From: Chelonoidis abingdonii
Lineage: Eukaryota; Chordata; Testudines; Testudinidae
Reading direction: 5' to 3'
NCBI RefSeq assembly: GCF_003597395.2
Contig: NC_133774.1
Location: 550,474 to 614,473 of the forward strand
Length of the DNA stretch: 64,000 nt
This document shows positions 1-10,599 of the stretch, piece after piece (the first letter of the stretch is position 1; every line of letters starts with the position of its first letter). The notes beneath the pieces were generated by a model that saw only the letters and a program-made list of their open reading frames with translations, ran no database searches and had not been told where the DNA came from. The translations under genes and the position numbers were made by a program.

Positions 1-596
1 CGAATTCTAGCTCCTGGCCAGACCCTTCACCCCCAGCCCTGTGCTCAGTGCACTCCCATCCTCAGTTCAGTGTAGAGAGAAGAAGAGAATGGGCCAGAAC
101 CAGGGAGAAGGTAGGTACCCACTGTATGTGGGCAGGACTGGGACCCCAGACCGGCAGCGGGCTGAGTTGGTCCGGCAGCTGGGATTCTGGCTCGCAGAAG
201 CCGGCGGATGGAAGCCCTGAGCGGCAGTGGGCTGAGCCGCTCAGCCCACTGCCGGTCTGGGGTTCTGGCTGCCGGACTCTTGCCAGCTGGAGTCCCGGCC
301 ACAGGCCCCATTCAGCCTGCTGCTGGCCTAGGTGAACAGAACCCCAGACCAGCAGCAGGCTGAGCGGGCCGGTGGCGTAAAATCAATATTTTAATTTCAT
401 TTTAAATGAAGCTTCTTAAACATTTTGAAAACCTTGTTTAGTTTACAATACAAGAATAGTTTAGGTATATAATATATAGACTTGTAGAGTGAGACCTTCT
501 AAAAAACTTAAAATGTATTGCCGGCACGCGAAACCTTAAATTAGAGTGCATAAATGAAGACTCGGCACACTGCTTCTGAAAGGTTGCCGACCCCTG
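1..596. mobile_element. hAT-type non-autonomous element, right-hand part
   Basis: The right end (579-596, aggttgccgacccctg) is the complement of a hAT-style terminus beginning caggggtcggcaacct. The same end, in opposite orientation, opens the element at 38114, and both elements share an AT-rich stretch (aagcttcttaaacattttgaaaaccttgttta, here about 408-440) and a GC-rich core built on repeated cagcgggctgagc units (about 140-380). The left end is outside the window or too diverged to see. No transposase is encoded. Superfamily assignment rests on the terminus; a TSD cannot be tested because only one end is present. Confidence 0.6.
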
Positions 597-670
597 GTCT
601 ACACGTATCTACATGCAGAACTCTTCAGTCTAGCAGAGAAAGGCAAAACATGATCCAGTGCCTGGAAGTT

Positions 671-3050
671 AGACTCAGATTTTAAGGCCAGAAGGGACCA
701 TTATGATCTAGTCTGACCTCCTGCACATTGCAGGCCACAGAACCTCATTCACTCACTCCTGTAAAAGGCCCTTAACCACTGGCTGAGTCACTAACGTCCT
801 CAAAACTTGATTTAAAGACTTCAAGTTACAGAGAATCCATCATTTACTCTAGTTTAAACCATCAGGTGATCTGTGGCCATGCTGAAAAGGAAAGCGAAAA
901 GGGCCCAGCGTGTCTGCCAATCTGACCTGGAAGAAAATTCCTTACTGACCCCAAATACAGCAATTAGACTCTGAGCATGTGGGCAAGACCCACCAGTCAG
1001 ACACCAGGAAAAATATTGTCTGTATTAATTCAGGGCCTTACGCAACTAGAGTCCCACCTCTAGCCGCTGGAGATATTCACTAACAGCAGGCACCGATGGC
1101 CCACATCCCATAATCCCATTCAGTCCATAAATGTATCAAACTCAGTCGTGGCAGTTCAGTTTTCTGCTCCTACACACTTACTAGGGGAGCAGTTCCAGAA
1201 GTGCACTTCCCTGATGGTTACAAACCTTTGTCTAATCTCAAGCCTGAACTTGTTGATGGCCAGTTTATACCAATTTGTTCTTGTGTCCACATTAGCACTT
1301 AACTTAAATAACTCCTCTCCCTCCTTGGTGTTTATCCCTCTGAGGTACTTATAGACAATAATCATATCTCCCCTCAGCCTTCGTGTGATTAGGCTAAACA
1401 AGCCAAGCTCCTTGAGTCTCCTCTCATACGGTAGGTTTTCCATTCCTCGGATCACCCTAAAAGCCCTTCTCTGCACCTGTTCCATGCTTTAGAGAGATGA
1501 ATTCAAACTGGGAGACAAGCATTGCACACACTATTCCATGAGGTCTCACCCATGCCTTGTATAATGGAAGTAACACTTCCCTATCACTACTGGAAATACC
1601 TCACCTGATACATCCTAGGACCGCATTCACCATTTTCCCGGCCACATCACACTGGCACCTCATGGTCATTCTATGACGGACCAATACACACGGGTCTTCC
1701 TCCTCATCTCCCTTTCATCTGATATATCCCCAGCAGCATGACCTTGCACTTTGCACTATTAAATTTCACCCCATTTCTATTACTTACATTTTCAAAGTTT
1801 TCAAGGTCATCTAGATCTTCTTGTATGATATTCTGGTCCTTCTCTGTTTTGGCAATCCCTCCCAATTTTGTTTCATCTGCAAATCCTAGTAGCACATTCC
1901 CAATTTTTGTGACAAGGTCATTAATAAAAATGTTGGATAAGATTTATCCCAAGACTGATCCCCAAAAAACTCCACTAGTAGTTCACCTTTCAGTATGACC
2001 TGTTGTGGTCTCCCCTTTAACCAGTCCCTTATCCACCTTTCAGTTCTCATATTAATCCCCATCTTTTCCAGTTTAACTAATAATTTCCCAAGTGGAACTG
2101 TATCAAATGCCTTACTGAAATCCAGGTGGATTAGACCTACTGCATTTCCTTTGTTGAAAACAGTGGTTATCTTCTCAAAGAAAATATCAGGTTGGTCTGA
2201 CATAAATCTACCTTTTGTAAAACCGTGTTGTATTTTACCCAATTACCGTCTACCTCTATGTCCTTAACTACTTTCTCTTTCAAAATTTGTTCCAAGACCT
2301 TGCATACAATTGAGGTCAAACTAACAGGCCTGTAGATCCCTGATCACTTTTTTCCGCTTTCTTAAAAATAGGTCCTATGTTAGCAATTCTCTGGTCATAG
2401 GGTCTGACCTGAATTTAGGGATTCATTGAAAATCCTTGCTATTGGGAGTTGCAATCGCATGTGCCAGTTTCTTTAATATTCTTGGATAGAGATTAACCAG
2501 CTCCCCTGATTTGATCCCATTAAGCAGTTTGAGTTGCCTTCCACCTCAGATATGGTCATTTCTACTTCCATATCCTCATTTCCATTAGCCACCCTGCCAC
2601 TGCCCCCAAGTTCCTCATTATCTTCACCAAAAACTGAGGCAAAATATTCATTTAGGCATTGGGCCAGGCCTAGATTGTCTTTGCTCTCCAGCCCATCCTC
2701 AGTATTTAGGGGTTCCACTCCTTTCCTTGTTTTTTTAAATATATGACTATAGAGCCTTTTGCTACTGGTTTTAATTTCCTTTTCCAGGTAAAACTCTGCT
2801 TGGTTTTTGGCAGTTTTTCCCCTGCACTTTCTGACCTCCAAGAGGTAGCTTTCCTTGCTGATCCCTCCCATCTTCCGTTCCTTATAGGCTTTTAGCTTTC
2901 TCTTAATAACCTGTTTGAGGGGCTTGCTCCTCCAGTTTGGTCTGTAACCCTTGCTTGGGATCCAGGCTTCAGATACTTTAAGCAAAGTTGCAGAAACTAA
3001 TTCCAAGCCTCCTCCACATTCTGATCCTTGTGTTATTCAGTCCAGTCCAG
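671..3050 (-). mobile_element. CR1 LINE, 5'-truncated
   Basis: The 3' end lies at the low coordinate: the complement of 672-720 is the characteristic CR1 tail (gaggtcagactagatcataatggtcc). Reading leftwards on the minus strand come the endonuclease-RT linker, RT palm, RT thumb and C-terminus, then the 3' UTR (671-1150). The copy stops near 3050 within the linker, so the endonuclease and ORF1 are missing, as is usual for LINE insertions. Frameshifts and stops break the reading frame; it is dead. Confidence 0.93.
1156..3006 (-). pseudogene. CR1 ORF2 remnant (linker and reverse transcriptase)
   Basis: Four frame-broken pieces read in order on the minus strand. 3006-2473 is the linker with the sequence LNEYFASVFGEDNEE. 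2242-1886 is the RT palm with HLDFSKAFDTVPLGKLL, which holds the first catalytic aspartate. 1895-1704 has FADETKLGG where active CR1 enzymes carry F-A-D-D, so the second catalytic aspartate of the box is replaced by glutamate. 1485-1156 is the C-terminal domain (VQRRAFRVIRGMENLPYERR). Stops and shifts separate all pieces, so no product is expected. The enzyme family reverse-transcribes the LINE RNA at a nicked chromosomal target. Confidence 0.9.
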
Positions 3051-3226
3051 TCCCCTTCCCCAATACTCTTCCCTAGAGCCATAGCGAAGCATTTTAGTGC
3101 CCAGGGCGAGAAAGCATATTTGGACCTCCTAGAGAAGATGTGTGGGGAGGCCCCATGGGGTCACATGATCCCCAGATTTCTGCCTTCTATTTAACAATTT
3201 TTTAAACAGTACCATACGCCCCACCC

Positions 3227-3822
3227 TTTGAAAACTGTCACCTCCTGCCAGGAGCCAGCAGATCAGAAGCTGGTGGGAGCCGCGCAGCCTGCTCAGGCCC
3301 CTGGCTCTCCATGCTGTAGGAGCTGGGGCACTGGCTGGCTGCCCAGAAGCCGTCCCTGCCCCACTCCCTGAGTCTCTGCATGGCTGGGCTCTCCCCAGGA
3401 AGGGCGGGTGGCGCAGCTCTGAGCTGCACCCTGACCCGCTCTTGCCTCTTCTCAAAGGAACCTGGCACCGGCTGGTGATGCCCTCTGGAGCCAACCCTGC
3501 CCCCAGAGCCTGGCTGCCATGAGATGTTCCCTGAGGTGCTCGTTTGCAGCTGCCCTGGTGCTTATGGCTCTGCAGCTGCTCCTCCTCCTCAACCCGGAGG
3601 CAAAATGTAACTCTTGAAAGGGGGGGGGCGGGGAGACACATGATCTAGAGAGAAGCAAGAGCATGTCATGAAGAGGCAGCCCAGCTTGGGAAGCAGAGCA
3701 GGGAGAGCTGCCAGACAGCCAGCCTGTGCCCCGTCTCTCACAGTACAGAGAGCCAAGGGCCAGAGCGGCTCCCACCAGCTTCCGATCCACCAGCTCCAGG
3801 CAGGAGAAGGTGGGTTTCAAAC
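3227..3822. repeat. Fold-back (inverted-repeat) element, GC-rich
   Basis: Positions about 3227-3383 and 3672-3822 are imperfect inverted complements: the left arm reads gaagctggtgggagccg near 3270, and the right arm contains cggctcccaccagcttc near 3767. The arms are about 150 bases with a spacer near 290 bases. The flanks (3060-3226 and 3823-4050) are GC-rich and of the same texture, so the full element may run from about 3070 to 4050. No coding capacity is recognised. It is probably a non-autonomous DNA transposon; no TSD was identified. Confidence 0.55.
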
Positions 3823-4059
3823 TGTACCCTGCCCTCCCCACCCTCCTCGTTTGAAAACCTTTGTGTTAAATGTGACCCTGTGTCCCTCCCCACCAGGCCA
3901 CCCCATTTTTCCACTCCCAGGGCTCTACACCCTGGGCAGCTGCCCAGCCCTCGTTAGGGTCTCTGCTTTACCCCGCCAGAGCAGCAGCACAGCTGGAAAT
4001 GGGGGAGTTTCTGGGGGAGGTTGCCAGGGGAGTGTGGTGCATTCCATTTCTGTTTAGAG

Positions 4060-4876
4060 CAGAGGTTCTCAGACTGTGGTCTGCGAGCTCCATTCAGGGG
4101 GTCCGCGGATAGTGCCCTTGAAGCTGTGTGCCTGGACAGCGGCACAGAAAAGAATGAAGAGCCACCCACCTAATTAGTGGAGCTGCGCAGGTGTGGCTCC
4201 ACTAATTAGGTGCCTGGACCATGGAGAAGATGCACATGTAAAGTGAGGGAGTGGCCTTGGGAGGTGGAAGGGGTCAGTGGGGTGAGAAGAGGGGTAGGGG
4301 GAATTTGGGACATGCAGTGCTGCAGCAGCCAGAGAAAGAGGCAACTCTTCCCAGTTCCAGGCCCTCCTTCCCAGCCTCAGGTCTGTGGCTGCTGTGGTGG
4401 GGGAAGAGACCCTCCTCCTTCCCAGCCCCAGCTCAGAGGCTGCTGCGGTGGGGGAGAGAGGGCACATCCATCGCATTAGAAAGGTAAGACTGCTGATATT
4501 AAAATATGAGCCGTGTGTTTTTATTTGTGGAACAAAAAATTAAGATTAATTAAAGATTTTTTAATATAGTGCATTTATCCAAAGTGCTTTACAATACACC
4601 TCTACCCCAATATAAGGCTGTCCTCGGGAGCCAAAAAATCTTACTGTGTTATACATGAAACTGCATTATATTAAACTTGCTTTGAGCTGCTAGAGTGTGC
4701 AGCCCCACCCCCTCGGAGCACTGCTTTACCATGTTATATCCAACTTCGTGTTCTATCGGGATAGAGGTGTAGTTAGTTAACGATACAAACAACATCTGGA
4801 AAGATCATTACATGGTCTGCCAAGACCCTCAGCAATTTTCAAGTGGTCCGTGAAAAAAAAAGTTTGAGAACCACTG
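4060..4876. mobile_element. hAT-type non-autonomous transposon with 8-bp TSD
   Basis: The left terminus cagaggttctcagactgtgg and the complement of the right terminus cagtggttctcaaacttttt form terminal inverted repeats. They are flanked by 8-base duplications gtttagag (4052-4059) and ctttagag (4877-4884), 7 of 8 identical, which is the hAT pattern. Inside, 4167-4183 and 4196-4212 form a perfect 17-base hairpin stem. 4210-4480 is GC-rich with glycine/serine-rich spurious frames. The element carries a nested Tigger-like insertion at 4597-4769. No transposase is present. Confidence 0.85.
4597..4769. mobile_element. Tigger/mariner-like MITE nested in the hAT element
   Basis: The ends are cacctctaccccaatataag (left) and, as complement of the right, cacctctatcccgatagaac, flanked by TA on each side (4595-4596 and 4770-4771). 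TA duplication and short inverted ends fit the Tc1/mariner superfamily. At 173 bases it has no coding capacity. It must be younger than the 4060-4876 element that it interrupts. Confidence 0.8.
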
Positions 4877-5051
4877 CTTTAGAGTGTGTGTTTTCTCTAC
4901 GGTGAAGCCCTTTGCTGAGCTGACTCAGCTAACCGAGAACACTGTAAGGTATAGGAAGAATTTATATTTTTCCCTTCAATGTGCACTATTTTATGTTGAT
5001 CATCATCTCCCATCACACTGGCCATTTACCCCCTTTGGATAAGAAAATATC

Positions 5052-5780
5052 TGTGACGCTGTATGGAATACGGGAGACACTTGTAATAGTGGTATCAACA
5101 ATATCATAAAAAGTGCAATTAATCTTACCAGATATACCGTGTAAGGTATCAGTGAAAAAGTTATAATTCACTAAGTATGATAATCTTGTTTCTGTGTTTG
5201 TGTCACCTTTGTATGGTGAGTTATAGATATGTAGGGTATATCTATATTTCCAAATTTGTGCTGTGTTTCTGGGTGACACCCCCAGACATATTGACATCAG
5301 CACTGCCCAGCTTCTGCAATGGCCCATCACGGGCTATCAACTGTACAATGGATCCACTGGAATGCTAGGGACTGCACCTTATGACGCAGCAGGGCGTGCC
5401 TATGGATAAAACTCTAAGGCCTTTCCATGCCATGCCATACCACGCACTGTGAAGCTTGTGTTTGGGACACAGGAAGTACCAGGCACATGGCAAAAGGAAT
5501 ATAAAGGGCAGCTGCATCATCTCCATTTTGTCTTCAAACCTGCTTCTTACCTCTGGAGTAATTTTTCTAAAAATGAAGCTCTGAACAAAGGACTGAATGA
5601 TCCATCCAAGCTGTGGATGTGTTCTAGGTGGACTTTCAAGCCAGGAAACTCAGTAATACTGCTAAGAACCTCATATGTGGACTTTGAAGTCTCTGTACGT
5701 ATCTGATTTATGAAATGATAAAGCATTCTCCTCTTATTTTCTTTCTTTCACACTAAACCTTTAGTATTAGACACTAACGG
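5052..5780 (+). mobile_element. Solo or truncated retroviral-type LTR
   Basis: It begins tgtgacgctg, the same start as the LTR at 16493, and shares a block with the LTR at 35790-37166 (gaagctctgaacaaaggactgaatga at about 5575-5600 and 36618-36643). Similar segments in the same order (ttgtaaggtatca-like box, TATA-like aatataaaggg at 5509) support a long terminal repeat of an endogenous retrovirus or Gypsy-like family, plus orientation. The 3' end is not sharply visible. No internal region follows. Confidence 0.7.
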
Positions 5781-6149
5781 AGTGGCCAGCAGCGTGGTAT
5801 TCTGGGTAAGATCCAAGCTAATATGGGCCTGGGAATGTGGCTGGCCATTTGGGAATCAGAAGAAAATTCTGTATAGTGAGAAGAGTGTTAAATAACTTCT
5901 CACTGTACTGGACTAGGTGCTGACTGGGAGCCAGAGAACTGGAATGCAATAAAAGGGGCTGGGTGATGTGTGTGAGCGTGTAGCACAGTCTGTGACTAGT
6001 TGGCGAGTTTACTTCAGTGTTAACCACCAGGCTTTGGGAGAATCTGCTCCCCCTTTTGCAGCCTGCCCTGAGCTTGGCATTTCGAGTGAGGGCCGTCCCA
6101 GGCACCCTGGCTCACAACATCTTAGGCCGTGGAGAACATTTAGTCTTTG
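5781..6149. other. Unassigned, possibly LTR continuation
   Basis: This stretch has an aataaaagg motif at about 5949 that could be the polyadenylation signal of the LTR starting at 5052, but no clear LTR end is visible. No gene is recognised. Confidence 0.3.
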
Positions 6150-6720
6150 AAGCATTTTCACAGATTTGTGGGCTGCAAAGCTAGAAGTGACCATGAAGGC
6201 CATCCCATCTGAGCTCCTGCAGAATCCAGGCCAGAGCACCTCGCCTTCATGCACCTAGCCAGCAGCTTGTCGTCGAGCTTGGGCGGATCTTTAGGACAGA
6301 GATGCCCAATCTTAATGTAAAGACTAAGTGACAGAGAATCTACCACATTCCTTGGTAAGTCATGTCAATGGTTAATTATCCTCATTGCTCAAATTTTGTA
6401 CCTTATTTCTAATCTGAATTTATCTAGTTTCAGCTTCCAGCCATTGGGTCTCATGCTTTTGTCTGCTAGATCAAAGAGCCCTCTGTCAGAAATCTTCTCC
6501 CAGTGCACATACTTGTAGACTGTGATCAAACCATTTCTTAACCTTCTCTTTGTTAAAATAAATATTTGAGCTTCTTCAATCTTTCGCTACGAGGAGGGTT
6601 TTCCAGATCTCCAATCATGCTTGAACCGCTTTTCTGAACCATTTCCAATTTGTCAACAATATTTTAAAAGTGTAGAAACGAGAACTGGACACAGTATTAT
6701 AGGGACACAGGAACACCACT
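6150..6720 (-). mobile_element. Old CR1-like LINE 3' part
   Basis: On the minus strand, 6700-6150 follows the layout of a CR1 ORF2 C-terminus and early 3' UTR: the complement of 6640-6540 encodes a segment resembling the VQK/LER...RLKKLK thumb region, followed by a frame ending in WWIL-like sequence. It is more diverged than the other copies in the window and is frame-broken throughout. Confidence 0.6.
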
Positions 6721-7062
6721 ATAGTTGCAGTTGCATCATGACATCTGTTTAAAGGTCAACTGTTCTAAGTCCTCTAAAGTCAACATGCTTAGTCAGATTT
6801 CTCTGAAATTCGATATGCCTCACTAGGGTACAGGATAGGGTTGGTGACCCACAGGTGGAGACATCTGAACCAGGTGTTCTGGATATATAAGCCCCCCGCA
6901 AGCCATTTTTAACCCTTCCCCACCCATTAGACAAACTATTAATGAGCTGTAGCTCAAAATGGTCTCAATCTGCTGAGCCTTACCCAAGGCAGTACTTAGC
7001 ACTCTCTGCATCATTGGGGGACTCCAACTGAGAACAGTATATAAGAAAATGTACCTTTTTAC
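6721..7062. other. Unassigned intergenic
   Basis: AT-rich sequence with no recognisable gene or repeat boundary. It ends with the left TSD of the hAT element that follows. Confidence 0.4.
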
Positions 7063-7434
7063 TAGGGCTGTCAATTAATCACAGCAAACTCAAGCAATTA
7101 ACTCAAATTAATTGCAATTAATCACACTTATAACAATAGACTACCAACTGAAATGTATTCAATATTTTTGGGTGTCTTTCTATATTTTCAGTATTGACTT
7201 CAATTACAACAGAATACAAAGTGCACAGTGCTCACTTATTTTTATTGCAAATATATGCACTGTAAAAATGAAACAAAAGAAACAGCATTTTTCAATTCAC
7301 CTCATACAGGTATGGTAGTGTAATCATTTTATCATGAAAGTGCAACTTACAAGTGCTTATATTTTTGGTTACATAACTGCTCTCAAAAACAAAACCTTGT
7401 AAAATTTTAGAGCCTACAAGTCCACTCAGTCCTA

Positions 7435-7650
7435 CTACTTATTCTGCCAATCGCTAAGACAAACAAGTTTGGTTACATTGACGGGAGATTCTGCTGCCCG
7501 TTTCTTATTTACAATGTCACCTGAAAGTGAGAACAGGCATTCGCCTGGCACTTTTGTAGCCGATGTTGCAAGGTATTTACATGCCAGATATGGTAAACAT
7601 TTGTATGCCCCTTCATGCTTCAGCGACCATTCCAGAGGATATGCTTCCAT
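7435..7650 (-). pseudogene. hAT transposase C-terminus, left arm
   Basis: The minus-strand frame of 71 residues contains LACKYLATSATKVPGE followed by LFSLSGDIVNKKRAAESP and a tail KLVCLSDWQNK. This is the hAT dimerisation domain (hATC) signature: a conserved Y-L.-.-.-A-T-.-V-P-.-E block followed by F-S-.-.-G. It is the mirror copy of the frame at 8030-8293. It is a fragment with no start of its own in context. Confidence 0.85.
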
Positions 7651-7843
7651 GCTGATGATGCTTGTTAAAAAAAAGTGTGTTAATTAAATTTGTGACTGAA
7701 CTCTTTGGAGGTAGAATTGTATGTCTCCTGCTCTGTGTTTTACCCACATTCTGCATATATTTAATGTTACAGCAGTCTCGGATGATGACCCAGCACATGG
7801 TCATTTTTAAGAACACTTTTACAGCAGATTTTACAAAACGCTA

Positions 7844-8293
7844 AGAAGGAATCGACGTGAGATTTCTAAAGATAGCTACAGCCTTCAACCCAAAGTTCAA
7901 GAATCTGAAGTGTCGTCCAAAATATGAGAGGGACGAGATGTGGAGCATGCTTTCAAAAGTCTTAAAAGAGCAATACTCTGATGTGGAAACTACAGAACCC
8001 GAACCATCACAAAAGAAAATCTGACTCAGATGATAAAAATGAACATGCATTGGTCCACACTGCTCTGGATCGTTATTGAGCAGAACCCATCATATGGATG
8101 CATGTCCCTTGGAATGGGGTTGAAGCATGAAGGGACATATGAATCTTTAGCACATCTGGCACGTAAATATCTTGCAACGCCAGCTACAACAGTGCCATGT
8201 GAATGTCGATTCTCACTTTCAGGTGACATTGTAATTAGGAAGTGGGCAGCATTATCTCCTGCAAATTGTAACCAACCTTGTTTGTCTGAGTGA
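7844..8293 (+). pseudogene. hAT transposase C-terminal part, right arm
   Basis: The plus strand from about 7862 encodes FLKIATAFNPKFKNLKC, then ERDEMWSMLSKVLKEQ, a stop near 8022, and then in 8120-8293 LARKYLATPATTVPCECRF and SLSGDIVIRKWAALSP, ending at a stop at 8291. This covers the end of the hAT catalytic region and the hATC dimerisation domain. Stops break the frame, so it is inactive. The right arm extends further into the transposase than the left arm. Confidence 0.85.
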
Positions 8294-8649
8294 TTGACTG
8301 ACCAAAAAGTAGGACTAAGTCGATTTGCAGGCTCTAAAGTTTTACACTGTTTTATTTTTGAATGCAGGTTTGTTTGTTTTTTTTACATAAATCTATGTTT
8401 TTAAGTTCAACTTTCATGATAAAGATTGCACTGCAGTACTTGTATGAAGTGAACTGAAAAATACTATTTTTTTACATTGCAAATATTTGTAATAAAAAAT
8501 ATAAAGTGAGCACTGTACGCTTTGTATTGTGTTGAAATTGAAATTAATATATTTGAAAATGTAGTAAACATCCAAAAATATTTAAATTAAATTACATTCC
8601 ATTGTTGTTTAATCATGCAATTAATTTTTTTAATCACTTGACAGCCCTA

Positions 8650-9164
8650 ATTTTTACACAACGTATGTGCCATTTCAGAAAAACAACTAAAGGGTTTCCA
8701 TTCCTGCCATTTTATATGCTTCAAATGCCAGAGTCTTGCACATGCTCTAAAATCCAAACAGTTCCTCTGATTGCTTTGAAATGTGGTGTACCTCAGGGGA
8801 GTGCAGGGTAATGTTATTGATCCAAATCTGGGGTCATTTCACTCAAAGGTAGGGAGGCCATTTGTCCAGTTTTAAACACTGAAAGTCCTAGATTTGTGGA
8901 GCATTGTTCCTGTCTGGTAGGACTTAGCACCCGACACGGCTTTCTCTGGTGAAAATGAGTAGAGAGGAGGAGACCGTGGACAAAGGATGATGGCGGTGCT
9001 TCCGTGCAGAGTGACGCAGCAAGGATGGGCCCATGCTCCATGCTGTTCTGCCATTCACTCTATGCAGCTGGAGCAGCTGCCCTTCCCTCTCACTGGTGGC
9101 TGGAGGCTGCAGACCAGGCAGCCAGCCAATATACTTTGGTAGGGCATGGGAGAGGGAAGAATCA
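8650..9164. other. Unassigned intergenic
   Basis: No gene is recognised. It lies between the hAT element and a CR1 3' end. Confidence 0.4.
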
Positions 9165-9457
9165 AAGACGACCTGTGGAACTCCTTGCTAGAGGATGTTG
9201 TGAAGGCCAAGACACTAACAAGTTCAAAAAAGAACTAGATAAGTTCATGGAGGGTAGGTCCATCAATGGCTATTAGCCAGGAGGGACAGGGATGGTGTCC
9301 CTAGTCTCTGTTTGTCAGAAGCTGGGAATGGGCAACAGGGGATGGATCACTTAATTATCTGTTCTGTTCATTCGCTCTGGGGCACTCAGCACTGGCGGAA
9401 AACAGGATACTGAGCTAGATGGACCTATGGTCTGACCAGTGTGTCTGTTCTTATGAC
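9165..9457 (+). mobile_element. CR1 LINE 3' end
   Basis: The plus strand carries the last codons of CR1 ORF2, with ELDKFMEGRSINGY followed by a stop at about 9274, and the 3' UTR (agctagatggacctatggtctgacc at 9412-9436), ending near 9457. The copy is severely 5'-truncated. Confidence 0.9.
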
Positions 9458-10599
9458 TCACAAGTCAATGGTCTGAGTGACTTACAGGTAAGATGATGTT
9501 TCAACAGTGAAGGAAAATGCAGGACGGGCTTGAGAGGAAAGGAGTTCCATTTTGGACCATGTTACATTTCAGATGAAGGGAAGACACCTAGGAGTGGGCA
9601 CGAGAGCGGGCGAGGCTGAAGCACAGTATGAAAACTGAATGGATGGAGACAAATCAGAATCAAAAACGTAACTTTGTGGATCAAAACCAATGGCAGGGTT
9701 TGAGTGGCTGAAAAGGAGGCTGAAACGCTGTTCGAACTGAAGATCTCCTAAACTGAGGGCCTGATATTAAAAACAGCATCAGATTCCAGCAGGAAGCCAT
9801 GTGTCTGCCTGTCCCTGGTGTGCACCAATAAGCTCTGTGAAGAAAACAGTAACAGACAGTGTGCTTAAAAACTCTTCCCCCCACACTTCAGAGCCTGCCA
9901 CATCTGACTCTCCCAGACAGAACACGTGGCTCCATCATCATTGTATCACTGCCTTGTGTTTATCAAAACCACCAGTGACGTTCACACTGTACAAATGTGT
10001 CGAGGAGAAATGTATACGGTTCACAGCTGACTTGTGGTCTCGATATATAACCAACAAGGAAACAAACAGTCCCTCTCAAATGGTGCGCTGGGGCTAGTCT
10101 GAAAATGGTGGGAGAAACCCTTCCTAGCAGAATCACTGCACTTGGAGTCAGCACTTGTGTGGCCCCACTTTCTCCGAAGCTGGGCAGGACAACGGTGGAA
10201 GAAGCACATTATAGAACATGGCTGTGTTCCAGAATAACCTGTTCACCTTAAATGCGTATTACTGAGGCCTTTCAAGAGCAGCTGGACTGTGTGGCTCATG
10301 TTACAATCACCTCAATGAGCCCCACATGAAGGTTCCTCATTGCAGAAAAGGGCAGCAAGTAGCAACATAACCAGAGGTCTGGGGGATTCCGGATTTGCTA
10401 ACACTGGCTACTTCCATCAAGCTGAACCATGGGAAATTGGAGTCTTGATAAAATCCTTTTACCTGGTGGACAATTAACACTCTCCACAATCAGGGTGACT
10501 ACACTGCTCTGCAGACAGACTGTTCCGTCAAACACTGATTCTCTGTCAGTTCTCGCTGTGGTGGATGAGGCCAAGATCGCCTCAGTTTATTTATAGTCA
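9458..10599. other. Unassigned intergenic
   Basis: About 1.1 kb in which I recognise no gene and no repeat family. Short frames are not convincing. Confidence 0.4.

Larger units (their letters stand above)
7063..8649. mobile_element. Palindromic hAT transposon with 8-bp TSD
   Basis: Both ends read tagggctgtcaa inwards. The flanks are ctttttac (7055-7062) and atttttac (8650-8657), 7 of 8 identical, fitting a hAT target duplication. About 600 bases at the left (7063-7660) and about 565 at the right (8085-8649) are imperfect inverted copies of the same 3' half of a hAT transposon, each with its own transposase C-terminus. The centre (7661-8084) is single copy and adds more transposase on the plus strand. 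The unit is a large fold-back structure, not an ordinary hAT. Confidence 0.85.
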
